A stretch of DNA of 64,000 nucleotides from Symsagittifera roscoffensis (taxonomy: Eukaryota; Xenacoelomorpha; Acoela; Convolutidae). The first letter of the stretch is position 1. The number at the start of each line of letters is the position of its first letter. Shown here piece after piece: positions 1-10,117 of the stretch. The stretch covers positions 11,889,716-11,953,715 of the forward strand of contig NC_087067.1 of assembly GCF_963678635.1 (NCBI RefSeq), in the 5' to 3' direction. The notes beneath the pieces are model-generated. The model was not told the origin of the DNA. It made no database searches and saw only the letters and a list, made by a program, of their open reading frames with translations. The position numbers and the translations under genes are program-made.

Positions 1-1
1 C

Positions 2-3000
2 TCGAGAGCCCCCGTAACCCCAGAAAACAAGTGGGAACCTCTGTTGGTGTGTCTGTTGAATGAATTGAAGGAAAAGTATAGACCCAGGCTCGTGATCCTG
101 TGTACGATACCGCCAAATCCTTTGGTGGGTACTACAGCTGCGGATTTTATGAATGGCAACGTAACGCGGTGGAATGAAATGACCCGCAATCTGGTGAGGA
201 ACAATCCTGGCGAGTTGCGACTCCTGGATCTTGAAAACATGCTACGTATGACTGATCACATCGAGCTCACCAGAGATGGAGTGCACTTCAATAGCCAACG
301 AGGGAGACATTGGATCAACGATGTGTTTCAAACGCAGTTGAGAGAAGTGGAGCAAGAATTAAGGGCGACCGGTTCTTTGGCTCGGACCAATTCGACCGGA
401 GGGAGTAGAGTAAGGGCAACCGTGCCCGAATCCCTCGCCAACCGCCTAGGGCCCTTGGCAACGGAGACGGTTGGAGCCGTAACCGTCGCTCCGAGCTCAA
501 ATGTGAGAGACAGGCTGGGGACTGCCCCTCCTCCCAGGCCGCAATCGATTGGAAGCCGACTCGGCAGATCGGTGGAACAGAGTAATAGAAACAACTCCCA
601 GACCGCGTCTAGGAGGAATGATTCGCCTGCCACGACGAATCCTGCTTCGACGGCAGGATCGTCGACAAGCACCGTGCCAGCGGAGGGAATTGAATCCGGC
701 AGCAGGTTGCTTTGGAATAGTTCAGATCCTAGCCATTGGGGTCAGTATAAGACGGACATGTCGGCGAAGTTGAACATGAATACCCTGACGTGTCGGGAAG
801 ATGTGATGAGAATGACTGGCGGTGAAAGTCCCACAGTGTCGCGACTTTATCGGATACCGGGCGTGGATTGGCTGCTAGCAGAGCAGGAGAAATTCAGCTC
901 CTCGACCTCACTCCGACATGCGGACTTGGATGGATTGCCTCATGACAACACCTTTGGACCTCTAAACACCCGGTCGCTCACCGACGTTCGAGATAGGGCA
1001 CGGGAAAGGACACCACCAGTGCGCAAAGGCAAGTTTCAGACGGAGAACAAACCCAGCAACAAGCATCACAAGATGTTTAGACAATTCTCTAAGCCACCCG
1101 GTCAGACGCCGGGCGAGTATTCTAGGGATTATCCCCGAACCACAACAGTGTTTGGAGACGACAAGAGATATGGGAATCTGAAGGCCCCAGTAGGTGATGG
1201 CCTTTTTGCAGCGTATGATCCCTTGGACATGAAGGCTGCCAAGTATCTGGTTGTGACCGGCTCCGATTATCTCTATACACCCCGTTCTCTATTCTGGCCT
1301 GATGTGATTTTCTTAACGGCGCCTAAGCTGGACTGGGGACAGGCGATAGGCATGATGATAAGTGTACGGAGAGTGGTCAGCATGGAGCCGCAGGTGATAG
1401 TGGTTGCAGGCGCGAATGATCATCTACAAAGCAGAGGCCTATTGTCACGTCTGACGGATGGATCGATCCCGAGTAACGAAGTTATAGGGGAAGCGATCAT
1501 GACACTGCTCTCGGCGATGGCCGAGGTAGAGGCAGCAGCAAGACAACGGTTCACCATGAATGTGGTGAAGGTGATCTTTGTATTGTCACCAGGCTACGCT
1601 GCGTTGCCTGAACCCCTTCAATTTGTGTACACGATGGTCACGACGATAGCGGAGGGGATATATAACGTGATAATTCCTGCCCCAAACAGAGTGGTGGACC
1701 CGGACAATTATTATCCGCACCGATCTGAGCTCCCCGCTGTTTGGTCTGACATCTCGAATGCCATACAGGGACTCAGAGATTGTAGCACAACTCGGTTGGT
1801 GCTAGACGAAGTTCTGGGGTTGGAGCTGTCCAACTTCGCAAGATTATTGAAGCTAAGACCAGGGGTAGGTGACGATCATCTGTTAGTACAACAGGTGGCT
1901 GATGATCTCTGGTTCAGGCAGATGGATCATAAAGAGAACGAGCAGGGAAGGATGATCAGGAAGAACATGACGTCAGCAGAAGAGGACCTCATGGCAATGG
2001 CTTTGCGTACGAAGCCACACAACAACATATGGTTGTATCTGTCACCGAGGCTGTGCACCTTGGGTGAAGACGCGTTTGAGCATGCGCCGGCAATAATTAA
2101 AGAGATACACGCGTATTTGAAGAGTCTACTTGATGCCCGGGAGTTGGCTGGAGGCAAGATGTTGAAGCTGATGCAAGACGTGAATACGATGTCGCTGGAC
2201 AAGTTCCAAGCGGACGTGCTGGCCACGAAAGCACAGTACGAACGATCGGATGCTATCTTGGGCGGAATGGGAGTGGGATGGACGCCATCTTTCCTATCGA
2301 CGTGCTACCCGAGGGCATCTAGGAACCTGATCGCAAGTTTTGTCAAAGACATCAGGAAGTTGTCGATTGGCCTGGTGTTAGCCTTATACGTGACATTTGG
2401 TCATGAAAACTTTGTGAAAGGACCGGCAAACCTCTTTACCCAAGCGTTGGCCGATTTGAGGTTGGATGGACTCTTGACCCTGATTGCCATGACCTATGGT
2501 CGGCTGGGAGACTTGCTTGTGCTATTGCGTTACCCTGAACAACTGCAGGGACCCAGTCGTGAGTTCAATGCACAGTTGGAAACCGCCTCGCTCAGGAAGA
2601 TGAAAGACTGGAGGACTCTCCTACTTCAATACCTCCTGCAACAGAACAGAAGCGTAACAGGAGAGGACAAAGTGGCGACGAACGCAAGCGAGTGCAAACA
2701 GTATTGTGGCATGCCCTTATTAACAGACTTAGCTGTTATGATGCGGATTGATCCGTTGGCTCTGGTCCACGGACTAAGGGAATTCGTCACAGTGGTTTAT
2801 GGACCGGTGATGTCCTTTGCGTTCCCGGATGTACAAGTTAAAGCGTACAGGAATTCAGTGTTGTACGTCAACCTGGTCTCAGTAGTGGATTGTTCAGTGC
2901 TGAATTGGGTAGAGCAGAGTGAACTGAGAAAGCTGGCTAGCGATGATAGGCTGTTCGGAAGAATAGCAGAGCCAGGTTGGGTGTTGATGGATTTCAACAA

Positions 3001-6000
3001 CCACTTCAAATGCCGAATGGGTCGTGAGGATCTGTCCCACATCCAGTTCAACCCAAAACTCTGGAATCTGAGACCAGTGGTGAAAGATACAGGAGAGGCT
3101 GTGGGAGTACCTCAATTGCCGGGAGCCTATGCCCATGCAAAAGAGAATCAACAGACATGGCTTCCTGGGTCCAGGCCGCTGCCGGACCAATGCCATCGAT
3201 ATCCACCGATAAGGAGGATGTTGTTGGGAGTCACATCTCCCATCATTGCCCCTCGTATCGGAGCGGCTCGTGACGCGGAGAAGAGAATGCAGAAGTGGAG
3301 TGGAGGGATGGAGCCGCGCTTCATCAGCTGGAACGTCGCTGCCGCGCACACGTTCGACTTCTCATTTCCTGATGCCTGGAGCAGGAAGAAGATCAAAGCA
3401 CTACCCTCCAGGAGACCAGAGGTCTCGGCTGAAACGTGGAATGAAGTGTATTCTTCCGCGGACGACTTATCAAGACTGAAGTGGTCAGGAGAAGCGAAGG
3501 TGGTGATGCTGGAGGTGGCAAGTGAGAGCAGAGGTGGCTCATATGTAACGATAGAGGACCTGGCCCCACATGGTGAGGAGTTAGTAGAGTTCCTGGTCGA
3601 TGATGAGTTGTTTTATCATGCAGGAGACATGGCCGTACCGGCTCGGCCGGATTCGGGCGCAGACGCACGACAAGGACCCTCGGGACCTAGGCCGAAACCT
3701 GATGCGGACGACGATGAATTGATGGATCAGGACGATAACGATGAAGGGACCGGAAGCAAGACGGAGAAATCGGGAGAGACCGATCTAGGAGCGTTGGAAA
3801 GGGACTTGCTAGAGTACCGGTTCAGCGAAGATGACGATGGGGAAGTCGATGGGAGTCTATTGTTGATGGCACCATCGTCCTTCATGTCTCCTACAAAGGA
3901 GGCGTCAGCCGATCTATCTCCGATAGACCCAATAAGCCAGGCTAGAGAGTGCCGAAGCAGGGATCCACAGAAGCTGCTTTATGAATCGCCAAGGAGGAGG
4001 AAAATCGAAGAGTCTATGAAGATATCGTTCCTCAGCACATTACCAGAAGAAGAATGGGAAAGATATCAAATGGAGTTGGAAGGCAAGACAGGAGCAATCT
4101 GGAGTCGAGTAAACTTCATGGAGAAATCTTGGGACGTGATAAGGCGATATGGGACGCAGTCCATAATGAAGGTGGGATTGAACCAACCCATCATGCGTGA
4201 GGTCCTGGAGAAAATAGTGAGCTCCATGGAGTCGGATGTGCTGACCGAGTCAGTAACAGAAGACAGTGCCGATGATCAGCATGTTGCAAAGAAATTACCT
4301 GTCAGACGAGCCAGGAAAGGGCTGAAGCGACTAAAAGGGAAGACAGGAAGTCGAGCCATGAACCCGAAAGTGGTGAAGTCAAGAGCCAACGCAGTGGTGA
4401 CCTCTTTAGCGAGCGCAGGTCGCTCAGGCGAGAGCGGGCAGGGAGATACTACAACGCTGACAGGGGGAGAAAAAGAGAATCTGATACCCCCTATGCTCTT
4501 GGCAGGTCTGACCGTGACCGCCACAAGGTCGAAGAAGACGGCGCGAACCCTGGCAGACACCAAGTTAGAAATGGAAGTAATCAGTCAATGTGGATCTGGA
4601 GGACTTGAAGATTACAGGCCCTCGCGAATCAACATGGCCAAGTTGAAACTGGAAGGACAACTCGACGTGGTCGAGTACAGTCGAATAACTGTGCCGGAAT
4701 CGGTCCACATGGGAGATCCGGCAGGGGGTTATGTGGAAATGTTGAAAGCGAGGAACTCCGCGAGAGGGCACCTGATGGCTTGGAACGAGAAGCGAGCCAT
4801 GCAAGAATACTTGAAGGGGCTTACGGAGAACTCCAACTTCAATCGAAAAGAATATGGGACAGTAATGTCATCAGAAGCGAACGAAATTGGATTAGAAAAG
4901 TTGCTAGAGATTTCTTGGAGGGCGGCCCTCCAGAAATACTTTGATGAGACGATGAATGCACCTGCGACTGTAGCAGCATACCTGGCTCATCCTTGCGTGA
5001 GAACTGATCTGCAAGTACGACTGGCTTGGTGCTTGATGGGCATCAAAAGGGCGGAGTATGAAGCCAGCAACGACTCGAAATCACGAGAACAGGAGCTAGA
5101 ATTGATGGAAGCTTTACGAACATTGATCTCAAAAGACGATTCAGCGATAGCATGGGCTAAACGGAAGGATGCCCTTTGCTTTGTCAGGTTTGTGGTGGAT
5201 CGCATCCCCACTCCTGTGTTGGGAGAATGTATAAAGATCATTCGGGAAAAGGGAGTTGATTGCGAAAGGAACTTCCTTAGGGCACTCCTAGAGCTATATC
5301 AGGACATGCCATTGACCGTGCCAAACAAGGAGTCGAATGATATGGAAAGCTATCGCAAGTTGGAAGAAGTGAGAAGATACTCCAACAAAGAATTGAAAGT
5401 GAGTCGAGACTTGATTGAAGCGGTCAGAGGACAAAAAGAGTTTGCAACCCTAGGGAGACTGAAGTCGTTCCAATACGTGTCTGGCATACCAGGGATGGCG
5501 TATAATCCCTTCGTGAACGAAGAAGCCAGGGAAGCATACTTCGACTACGAGCAAGTCACAGTGCTCAACTTCTGGGTTGAACGAATTAAGGAGATCGGAA
5601 TGCTGATGGTGGAACAACCCAAGCTGGGAATTATTTTGGAGGAACGAGTAGTCGAACCCTCGATTCCCGAGCTAAAAGGGCAAGTGAGTTTTGATTGTGG
5701 TTCTTGGGACGGTCCCTTGAAAACCAGTCTAGTGGTGATGTGGGAACTCATGAAGCCTTCCTGGTGTCCCCATCCTAACGCAGGCTTAATCTGGGACATG
5801 ACCGCGGATGTCATATTGGAAAGGGATGATGATGCGAGTTTACATGATCTGGCCATGATACATCACCTGCTAAGCATGAGATTGATGAAGAAGAAGAGCA
5901 ACCCGTCCACGGAGCTGTCCGAGGAAGGTACGTCGAGTGATTGGTTGGAGCAAGGCACATGCTTGGCTCAACACAGTGGGATGGAAGGACATGTTTGTAA

Positions 6001-7504
6001 CGTGGGACACTGCCTGATTACGCTGAGCGAGCAGCATCGACAACTGGCACGATTGTATGGAAGATTAAGCATGTCAGATAAGAGTGCCATGGAATTGGTC
6101 GCAGACTGCCATGGGGTGACGGACGTAAACCTGATCACAGCCTTGGGATTTTGTAGCATGACGAGTTCGATAGAATCGCTCGAGCGCTTGGAGCGTGCCC
6201 ATGAGCTAGTGGCGTCCCTCAGCGTGGAGATATTCCCTGGAGCATTACAGACAGAGCAAAAGATTGGAGGCTGGCGAGAAGCCCTAGAGAATGAAATGAA
6301 TCTGAGGGATAGTGAAGCCTATCACAGACCTACTGGTTCAAAATATATGGTGGGTTCAAGCTCCGCGCCATACTGCAATAGCAAGTATCCTACGCACATG
6401 GTGGTGATGGATGCGAGGACGCAACAGGTGTTGGTTGACCAGCTTTTCTCTGTGCCAAAATGCGTGAGGTTGGCCAGAATGTCAGAGAGGTCATATGACT
6501 TGTTGGCAAAGATCTTTCGGGCAGTCCCGAAGAGATCCGAAGGCGAGTTGCAAGACGTTGTGGGTGAAGAGTTCATGAGACTGAACGAAGGAAATGTGAG
6601 TGAGTTTGAGAAACAGAAAGCGAGTGGAGCGTTACCTACTGAATTCCCCACTATAGAAGAGAAAGACGACCTACATAGAATTCTGATGGAAGTGGAACCG
6701 TTGCTGGGAGCCTCAGGGTATCGGACCCGAAGGAACATAGTGAGAACCCATGGGGAGTATCCTTGCCACTGCTTGGCGCAGACGTTGTGGTACCCTAAAC
6801 GTGGGAATCTGATCCTAGTCTGGGACGTGGAGGAGTTGTACTCCACGGGGTTGCCCGATCAGAATCAACAAGTGTCAATCGTGGTGGTTAGCGCCATGCT
6901 AGCAGTGAGATGGTTAGAGGCTAACGCGGACACAAGTGAGCAGGAGACGGCCGTGCCGACTCCTGAACAGTTGAGCAACGTTAAAATGAGTCGTGAGTTG
7001 GATCTTTTCAGAACCACCTGCAAGGTTCTGAGAATACCTAAAGCCATTGAAAGAATATGGTCAAGGCAAAGATTGATGCCTTGGTTCCGTGCAGTGATGA
7101 CATCTTGGATGTATGAACGCGCGAAGCGTCACATGTCAAGGAATACGGAAGCCTATCAATCTTTCCAGCTAGATATAGGACCAGGAGCCTATAAACGAGC
7201 ATTCTTGACGCACAGAAACGCGGTCACCACAGCGGTGAAGCGGGTAGCTGGAACGCCTTGTGTTACTGAAGATGAGAAGAAAGAGGTCTTAAGAGCTGAC
7301 CTAGAACGAAACGTGAGCCTATGTCTTCACAACAGCTTTTGCAGGAACCGGGAGCAGAAGGTGAATGTGGACTTGCTACCTTGTTGCAAACCGAGGCTGT
7401 TGGAACAGGAGGGTTGGGGCACGGCCCGCAACTCTCTGGACATGTTAGAGAAAGTTCTGGAAGACAGTGACGCTGAACATCAGGATGGAGAAGTGATGGA
7501 GTGA
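2..7504 (+). CDS. Giant third ORF of a Ty3-type retroelement, 3' part (SGNH-hydrolase end plus long unknown region)
   Basis: The frame is open from the first bases of the window to a TGA at 7502-7504, so the true start lies upstream; the first in-frame codon usually taken as a start, at 44, is TTG, not ATG. Residue numbers here count from 44. Residues 10-100 are the last part of an SGNH-hydrolase fold: T-R-D-G-V-H-F-N at 76-83 is the block V Asp-x-x-His. Residues 100-340 are Ser/Thr/Pro/Arg-rich linker. Residues 400-600 form a second SGNH-like module, with G-S-D at 406-408 and G-A-N-D-H at 456-460. The remainder is unrecognised, with an acidic tract near 1215-1250 and a Lys/Arg-rich, nuclear-localisation-like tract near 1415-1455. 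I see no signal peptide, membrane span or intron. A diverged copy (about half identical by eye at the C-terminus) lies downstream of gag-pol in the minus-strand element, which is why I assign this ORF to a retroelement. Its biochemical role is unknown. Confidence 0.8.
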   Translation, partial: SRAPVTPENKWEPLLVCLLNELKEKYRPRLVILCTIPPNPLVGTTAADFMNGNVTRWNEMTRNLVRNNPGELRLLDLENMLRMTDHIELTRDGVHFNSQRGRHWINDVFQTQLREVEQELRATGSLARTNSTGGSRVRATVPESLANRLGPLATETVGAVTVAPSSNVRDRLGTAPPPRPQSIGSRLGRSVEQSNRNNSQTASRRNDSPATTNPASTAGSSTSTVPAEGIESGSRLLWNSSDPSHWGQYKTDMSAKLNMNTLTCREDVMRMTGGESPTVSRLYRIPGVDWLLAEQEKFSSSTSLRHADLDGLPHDNTFGPLNTRSLTDVRDRARERTPPVRKGKFQTENKPSNKHHKMFRQFSKPPGQTPGEYSRDYPRTTTVFGDDKRYGNLKAPVGDGLFAAYDPLDMKAAKYLVVTGSDYLYTPRSLFWPDVIFLTAPKLDWGQAIGMMISVRRVVSMEPQVIVVAGANDHLQSRGLLSRLTDGSIPSNEVIGEAIMTLLSAMAEVEAAARQRFTMNVVKVIFVLSPGYAALPEPLQFVYTMVTTIAEGIYNVIIPAPNRVVDPDNYYPHRSELPAVWSDISNAIQGLRDCSTTRLVLDEVLGLELSNFARLLKLRPGVGDDHLLVQQVADDLWFRQMDHKENEQGRMIRKNMTSAEEDLMAMALRTKPHNNIWLYLSPRLCTLGEDAFEHAPAIIKEIHAYLKSLLDARELAGGKMLKLMQDVNTMSLDKFQADVLATKAQYERSDAILGGMGVGWTPSFLSTCYPRASRNLIASFVKDIRKLSIGLVLALYVTFGHENFVKGPANLFTQALADLRLDGLLTLIAMTYGRLGDLLVLLRYPEQLQGPSREFNAQLETASLRKMKDWRTLLLQYLLQQNRSVTGEDKVATNASECKQYCGMPLLTDLAVMMRIDPLALVHGLREFVTVVYGPVMSFAFPDVQVKAYRNSVLYVNLVSVVDCSVLNWVEQSELRKLASDDRLFGRIAEPGWVLMDFNNHFKCRMGREDLSHIQFNPKLWNLRPVVKDTGEAVGVPQLPGAYAHAKENQQTWLPGSRPLPDQCHRYPPIRRMLLGVTSPIIAPRIGAARDAEKRMQKWSGGMEPRFISWNVAAAHTFDFSFPDAWSRKKIKALPSRRPEVSAETWNEVYSSADDLSRLKWSGEAKVVMLEVASESRGGSYVTIEDLAPHGEELVEFLVDDELFYHAGDMAVPARPDSGADARQGPSGPRPKPDADDDELMDQDDNDEGTGSKTEKSGETDLGALERDLLEYRFSEDDDGEVDGSLLLMAPSSFMSPTKEASADLSPIDPISQARECRSRDPQKLLYESPRRRKIEESMKISFLSTLPEEEWERYQMELEGKTGAIWSRVNFMEKSWDVIRRYGTQSIMKVGLNQPIMREVLEKIVSSMESDVLTESVTEDSADDQHVAKKLPVRRARKGLKRLKGKTGSRAMNPKVVKSRANAVVTSLASAGRSGESGQGDTTTLTGGEKENLIPPMLLAGLTVTATRSKKTARTLADTKLEMEVISQCGSGGLEDYRPSRINMAKLKLEGQLDVVEYSRITVPESVHMGDPAGGYVEMLKARNSARGHLMAWNEKRAMQEYLKGLTENSNFNRKEYGTVMSSEANEIGLEKLLEISWRAALQKYFDETMNAPATVAAYLAHPCVRTDLQVRLAWCLMGIKRAEYEASNDSKSREQELELMEALRTLISKDDSAIAWAKRKDALCFVRFVVDRIPTPVLGECIKIIREKGVDCERNFLRALLELYQDMPLTVPNKESNDMESYRKLEEVRRYSNKELKVSRDLIEAVRGQKEFATLGRLKSFQYVSGIPGMAYNPFVNEEAREAYFDYEQVTVLNFWVERIKEIGMLMVEQPKLGIILEERVVEPSIPELKGQVSFDCGSWDGPLKTSLVVMWELMKPSWCPHPNAGLIWDMTADVILERDDDASLHDLAMIHHLLSMRLMKKKSNPSTELSEEGTSSDWLEQGTCLAQHSGMEGHVCNVGHCLITLSEQHRQLARLYGRLSMSDKSAMELVADCHGVTDVNLITALGFCSMTSSIESLERLERAHELVASLSVEIFPGALQTEQKIGGWREALENEMNLRDSEAYHRPTGSKYMVGSSSAPYCNSKYPTHMVVMDARTQQVLVDQLFSVPKCVRLARMSERSYDLLAKIFRAVPKRSEGELQDVVGEEFMRLNEGNVSEFEKQKASGALPTEFPTIEEKDDLHRILMEVEPLLGASGYRTRRNIVRTHGEYPCHCLAQTLWYPKRGNLILVWDVEELYSTGLPDQNQQVSIVVVSAMLAVRWLEANADTSEQETAVPTPEQLSNVKMSRELDLFRTTCKVLRIPKAIERIWSRQRLMPWFRAVMTSWMYERAKRHMSRNTEAYQSFQLDIGPGAYKRAFLTHRNAVTTAVKRVAGTPCVTEDEKKEVLRADLERNVSLCLHNSFCRNREQKVNVDLLPCCKPRLLEQEGWGTARNSLDMLEKVLEDSDAEHQDGEVME

Positions 7505-8254
7505 AGATGACCAAAGGAGAGAGGAGAAGGAGAGAAAAACTTGATTGTCTTTGTGTGTAAAAACTTGAACAAATCAACCAAGTTTTGATTATTGAACTTG
7601 TGAAACTTTTTGTTTTGATTTAGTTTGGTCAGACCAAACTTTGAAAATTGTTGCAATTGTTAAAATTGTTGAAATTGTTGATTTTAGTTACTACTATCTA
7701 TGTATGTATATAAGGAACATAGGTGAGTATATTTACCTATTTATTCACGACTGAAGTTTTTAACCTGTGTAAGACACAAATTCACTGTGTGGCGACATGG
7801 TAAGTTTGAGTAAACTCGCTCGAGAAGGGTGGGTAACTCAATAACTTTCCTAGCCACAGAGTTTCTTAGTTTTAATATGGAAAGGACCGCATAAATGACT
7901 GATTATACTTGGTGAGTGAAGTAAAGTTAATTTTAACGGGTGCGTGGCCGTGCCACGTCCCACTTTTTAATCACAAAGAGCGAAAAGAAGTTGTATAACA
8001 AGACGACGTAAGTAGTCAGAAAAGAAATTTTATCTAGGACACTCCTCATGGTGCAAATTTTGTGAAAATGTTGAAAGGCAGTGAGATGTAGTACGATGCC
8101 ATTTGTGAACACGTAGTGAGTTGAAGTGGAGTAGATAAATTTCATTTTCTTATGCGATTTGTAAGATTGGTTACAGAAAACTGGATACCTACTTGACGAT
8201 AACCCGGTGTTGTGCGATCAATAGGGACATTGATGGAGACTTGTCCGGGGAGTA
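7505..8254 (+). other. 3' untranslated region and polypurine tract of the plus-strand element
   Basis: This is non-coding sequence between the giant ORF stop and the inferred LTR. A 27-nt run of A and G directly follows the stop (7513-7539). A second, shorter purine block, ccggggagta, ends at 8254 directly before TGTGCCA. The second block is shared with the minus-strand element at its LTR junction (reverse strand of 9683-9692), together with a nearby GTAGATAAA-like stretch, so I favour 8254/8255 as the functional junction. The first purine run remains an alternative primer site. Confidence 0.45.
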
Positions 8255-9132
8255 TGTGCCATTCTGCCAGATGACACAGCATAACCTTCCCGCGACAGAA
8301 AAAAAAGTGACTAAAGGCCTTATGAACAGAAAAGTGTTGCGACGGAGGGTCAGAATGTTCTAGAATTTTTATTTTTAAAATTTCGATCGGAAGAAGAACA
8401 TTTCTGAGAAATAGAAAAAAGACGGCCATTTTGAATAAAAAAGACGAAAATCAGAACAACGATAGAAATTGTGAAGAACGGCTGTATCAGAGACAGAAAA
8501 ACACGGAGCCTCTTATCGTGGCAATAACACACGATAAGGACCTTAGTGACAGATATTTGTGGAGACGGAGGCTTCAGTGGGGGGAAGAGAAATACCACGG
8601 AACCCTCCCGGGACACGAAATATAGGAGATAAGAGTGTTATCTCAAGAAAATCACGGGAGCGGAGGCTTGGTCCCCCAGAGACTGTTATATGTGAAGGGA
8701 CTGGGTAAACTAACTATAACAGCTGCTGTAATGTCCTAGATCTTAATTAAACACCGATATTATTTGATATTTCAGGACATGAGTAGATAGAAAAAGGAAA
8801 GGGTCAATCCATCTCCAATGGATTTAATATAAAACTGTCACACAAAAACATATAAAAATAGGTTGTTCGAGCCGTGTTTTTAATGACAATCACGTAGTCT
8901 GAGGATCCGAGACTCAGCTATGTGGTTGTGTTCGCATGCAAACGAAAGCTGATCAAAAGTCGTTTGACTGATGGCCTAAAAATGGTAACTTTTTACTTTG
9001 CCCTAAACAGACCAGAAAATCAACTGGCAAGGTCGAGACGGTGAAAAACGAGTAGAATTAAGGTAACTGACGCCTGCCAGTCGTTGATAGGTACTTTTTC
9101 TACGCTCCGTCGCTGTGTGATATTTGGGCGAA
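8255..9132 (+). repeat. Probable 3' LTR of the plus-strand giant element (start supported, end unknown)
   Basis: It starts TGTGCCA directly after a CCGGGGAGTA purine block, the same junction as in the minus-strand element. It contains a perfect-stem hairpin near 8515-8540 (cttatcgtg...cacgataag). No second copy lies in the window, so the 3' boundary is not known; the upper limit is the outer end of the opposite-strand LTR at 9133. Beyond the first bases I could not align it by eye with the minus-strand LTR, so the two elements belong to diverged subfamilies. Confidence 0.4.
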
Positions 9133-9682
9133 TGTTACACAACATAACAATTATAAAACACACTCAAGAAAACTAAATTGGGTACCAACATACCAGCACA
9201 CTCGAGAATTGGAGTAACTAAATTAACTAGCGACTCTAGCATAAATGTAATAACTTGAGAAGTTTGCTATTAATAACTTCCAACAAAGGAAATTGGTTTT
9301 AACTTGAGAATTAAAGCTTTTGGTTGGACCATTGGGAGACTTCGGTTGTCCAACCTTCCACCGAAGGTTCGCTCTGGTCCACTTTGAATAAATGTATTCT
9401 TCTTTCGCAATCATTCTGTTTCCTATTTCAGAATAGGACAGCTCTACTCTCGTGTGTTTTTTATCTGGAAATTGCGAATAGCAATTTCCTGCTGCTTTTT
9501 TAAACTACTTTCCCGTGATTGTAACTCGGTGGTTCTTTTCTTGCATTTCTGAGATTTTCAGTTGTCGCGAGAAAGTTGAGCATGACAGGCTCAATTCGAA
9601 TTTTGAAAAATTACATTTCACCCCAAAATTACGTTGTTCGTATTTCTCAAGGTCAAACTTCCAAATATGACCGACTGGCACA
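9133..9682 (-). repeat. 3' LTR of the minus-strand giant element
   Basis: It is a direct repeat of 32873-33424 across its whole length. On the minus strand it runs from TGTGCCAG to GTGTAACA, that is TG...CA. It holds several inverted repeats able to form hairpins: ggttggac...gtccaacc (about 9321-9356), cttcggt...accgaag (about 9341-9366), tcctattctgaaatagga-like (9421-9438) and ggaaattgc...gcaatttcc (about 9470-9492). The element's purine block abuts its inner edge at 9683-9692. Confidence 0.7.
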
Positions 9683-10117
9683 TACTCCCCGGATTCAAGA
9701 TCGATGTCCTCATCGCGTGTTGCCGTCTGCCAGTGAGTCCCCAGAATGCTGATTGTGGCTCAAGTTACAGTGCCAGTGGTCATTTACAGAAGTTTGCAGC
9801 AGATTTTAACTTTATCTACACCCCAAAAATCACAATCATATAAAATTGTCACACTATCGCTGAACAGCAATCAAAATTTGCATATAGCTGCACCTTAATT
9901 CTCCACTTTTGAAGCTAATGATTAAATTTTCTTTTGTCCCATCCTTTCGGGAAAATGTCATGCAGCAATTTGACTTATATAATAATTATAGCATTTTAAT
10001 AACAATATTTCGTTTCGTTAAAACTTCTTCTTCGTGACCTCAGATTTTATCCGAGTTCACGCTCGAGCCCCTTTCAATCCCTCTCAAGACTCAAGAAACC
10101 CACAGTGATCCCCCTGC
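9683..10117 (-). other. 3' untranslated region of the minus-strand giant element
   Basis: This is AT-rich non-coding sequence between the stop of the last ORF and the LTR, ending in the short purine block beside the LTR. No other feature is visible. Confidence 0.5.

Noticed and set aside
7513-7539. 27-nt polypurine run as the primer for plus-strand synthesis
   Set aside because: Attractive by composition, but the conserved LTR start lies at 8255 with its own purine block; kept only as an alternative.
315-7577. Many shorter frames opposite the giant ORF
   Set aside because: They are shadows of the long frame, with no independent domain or start context.
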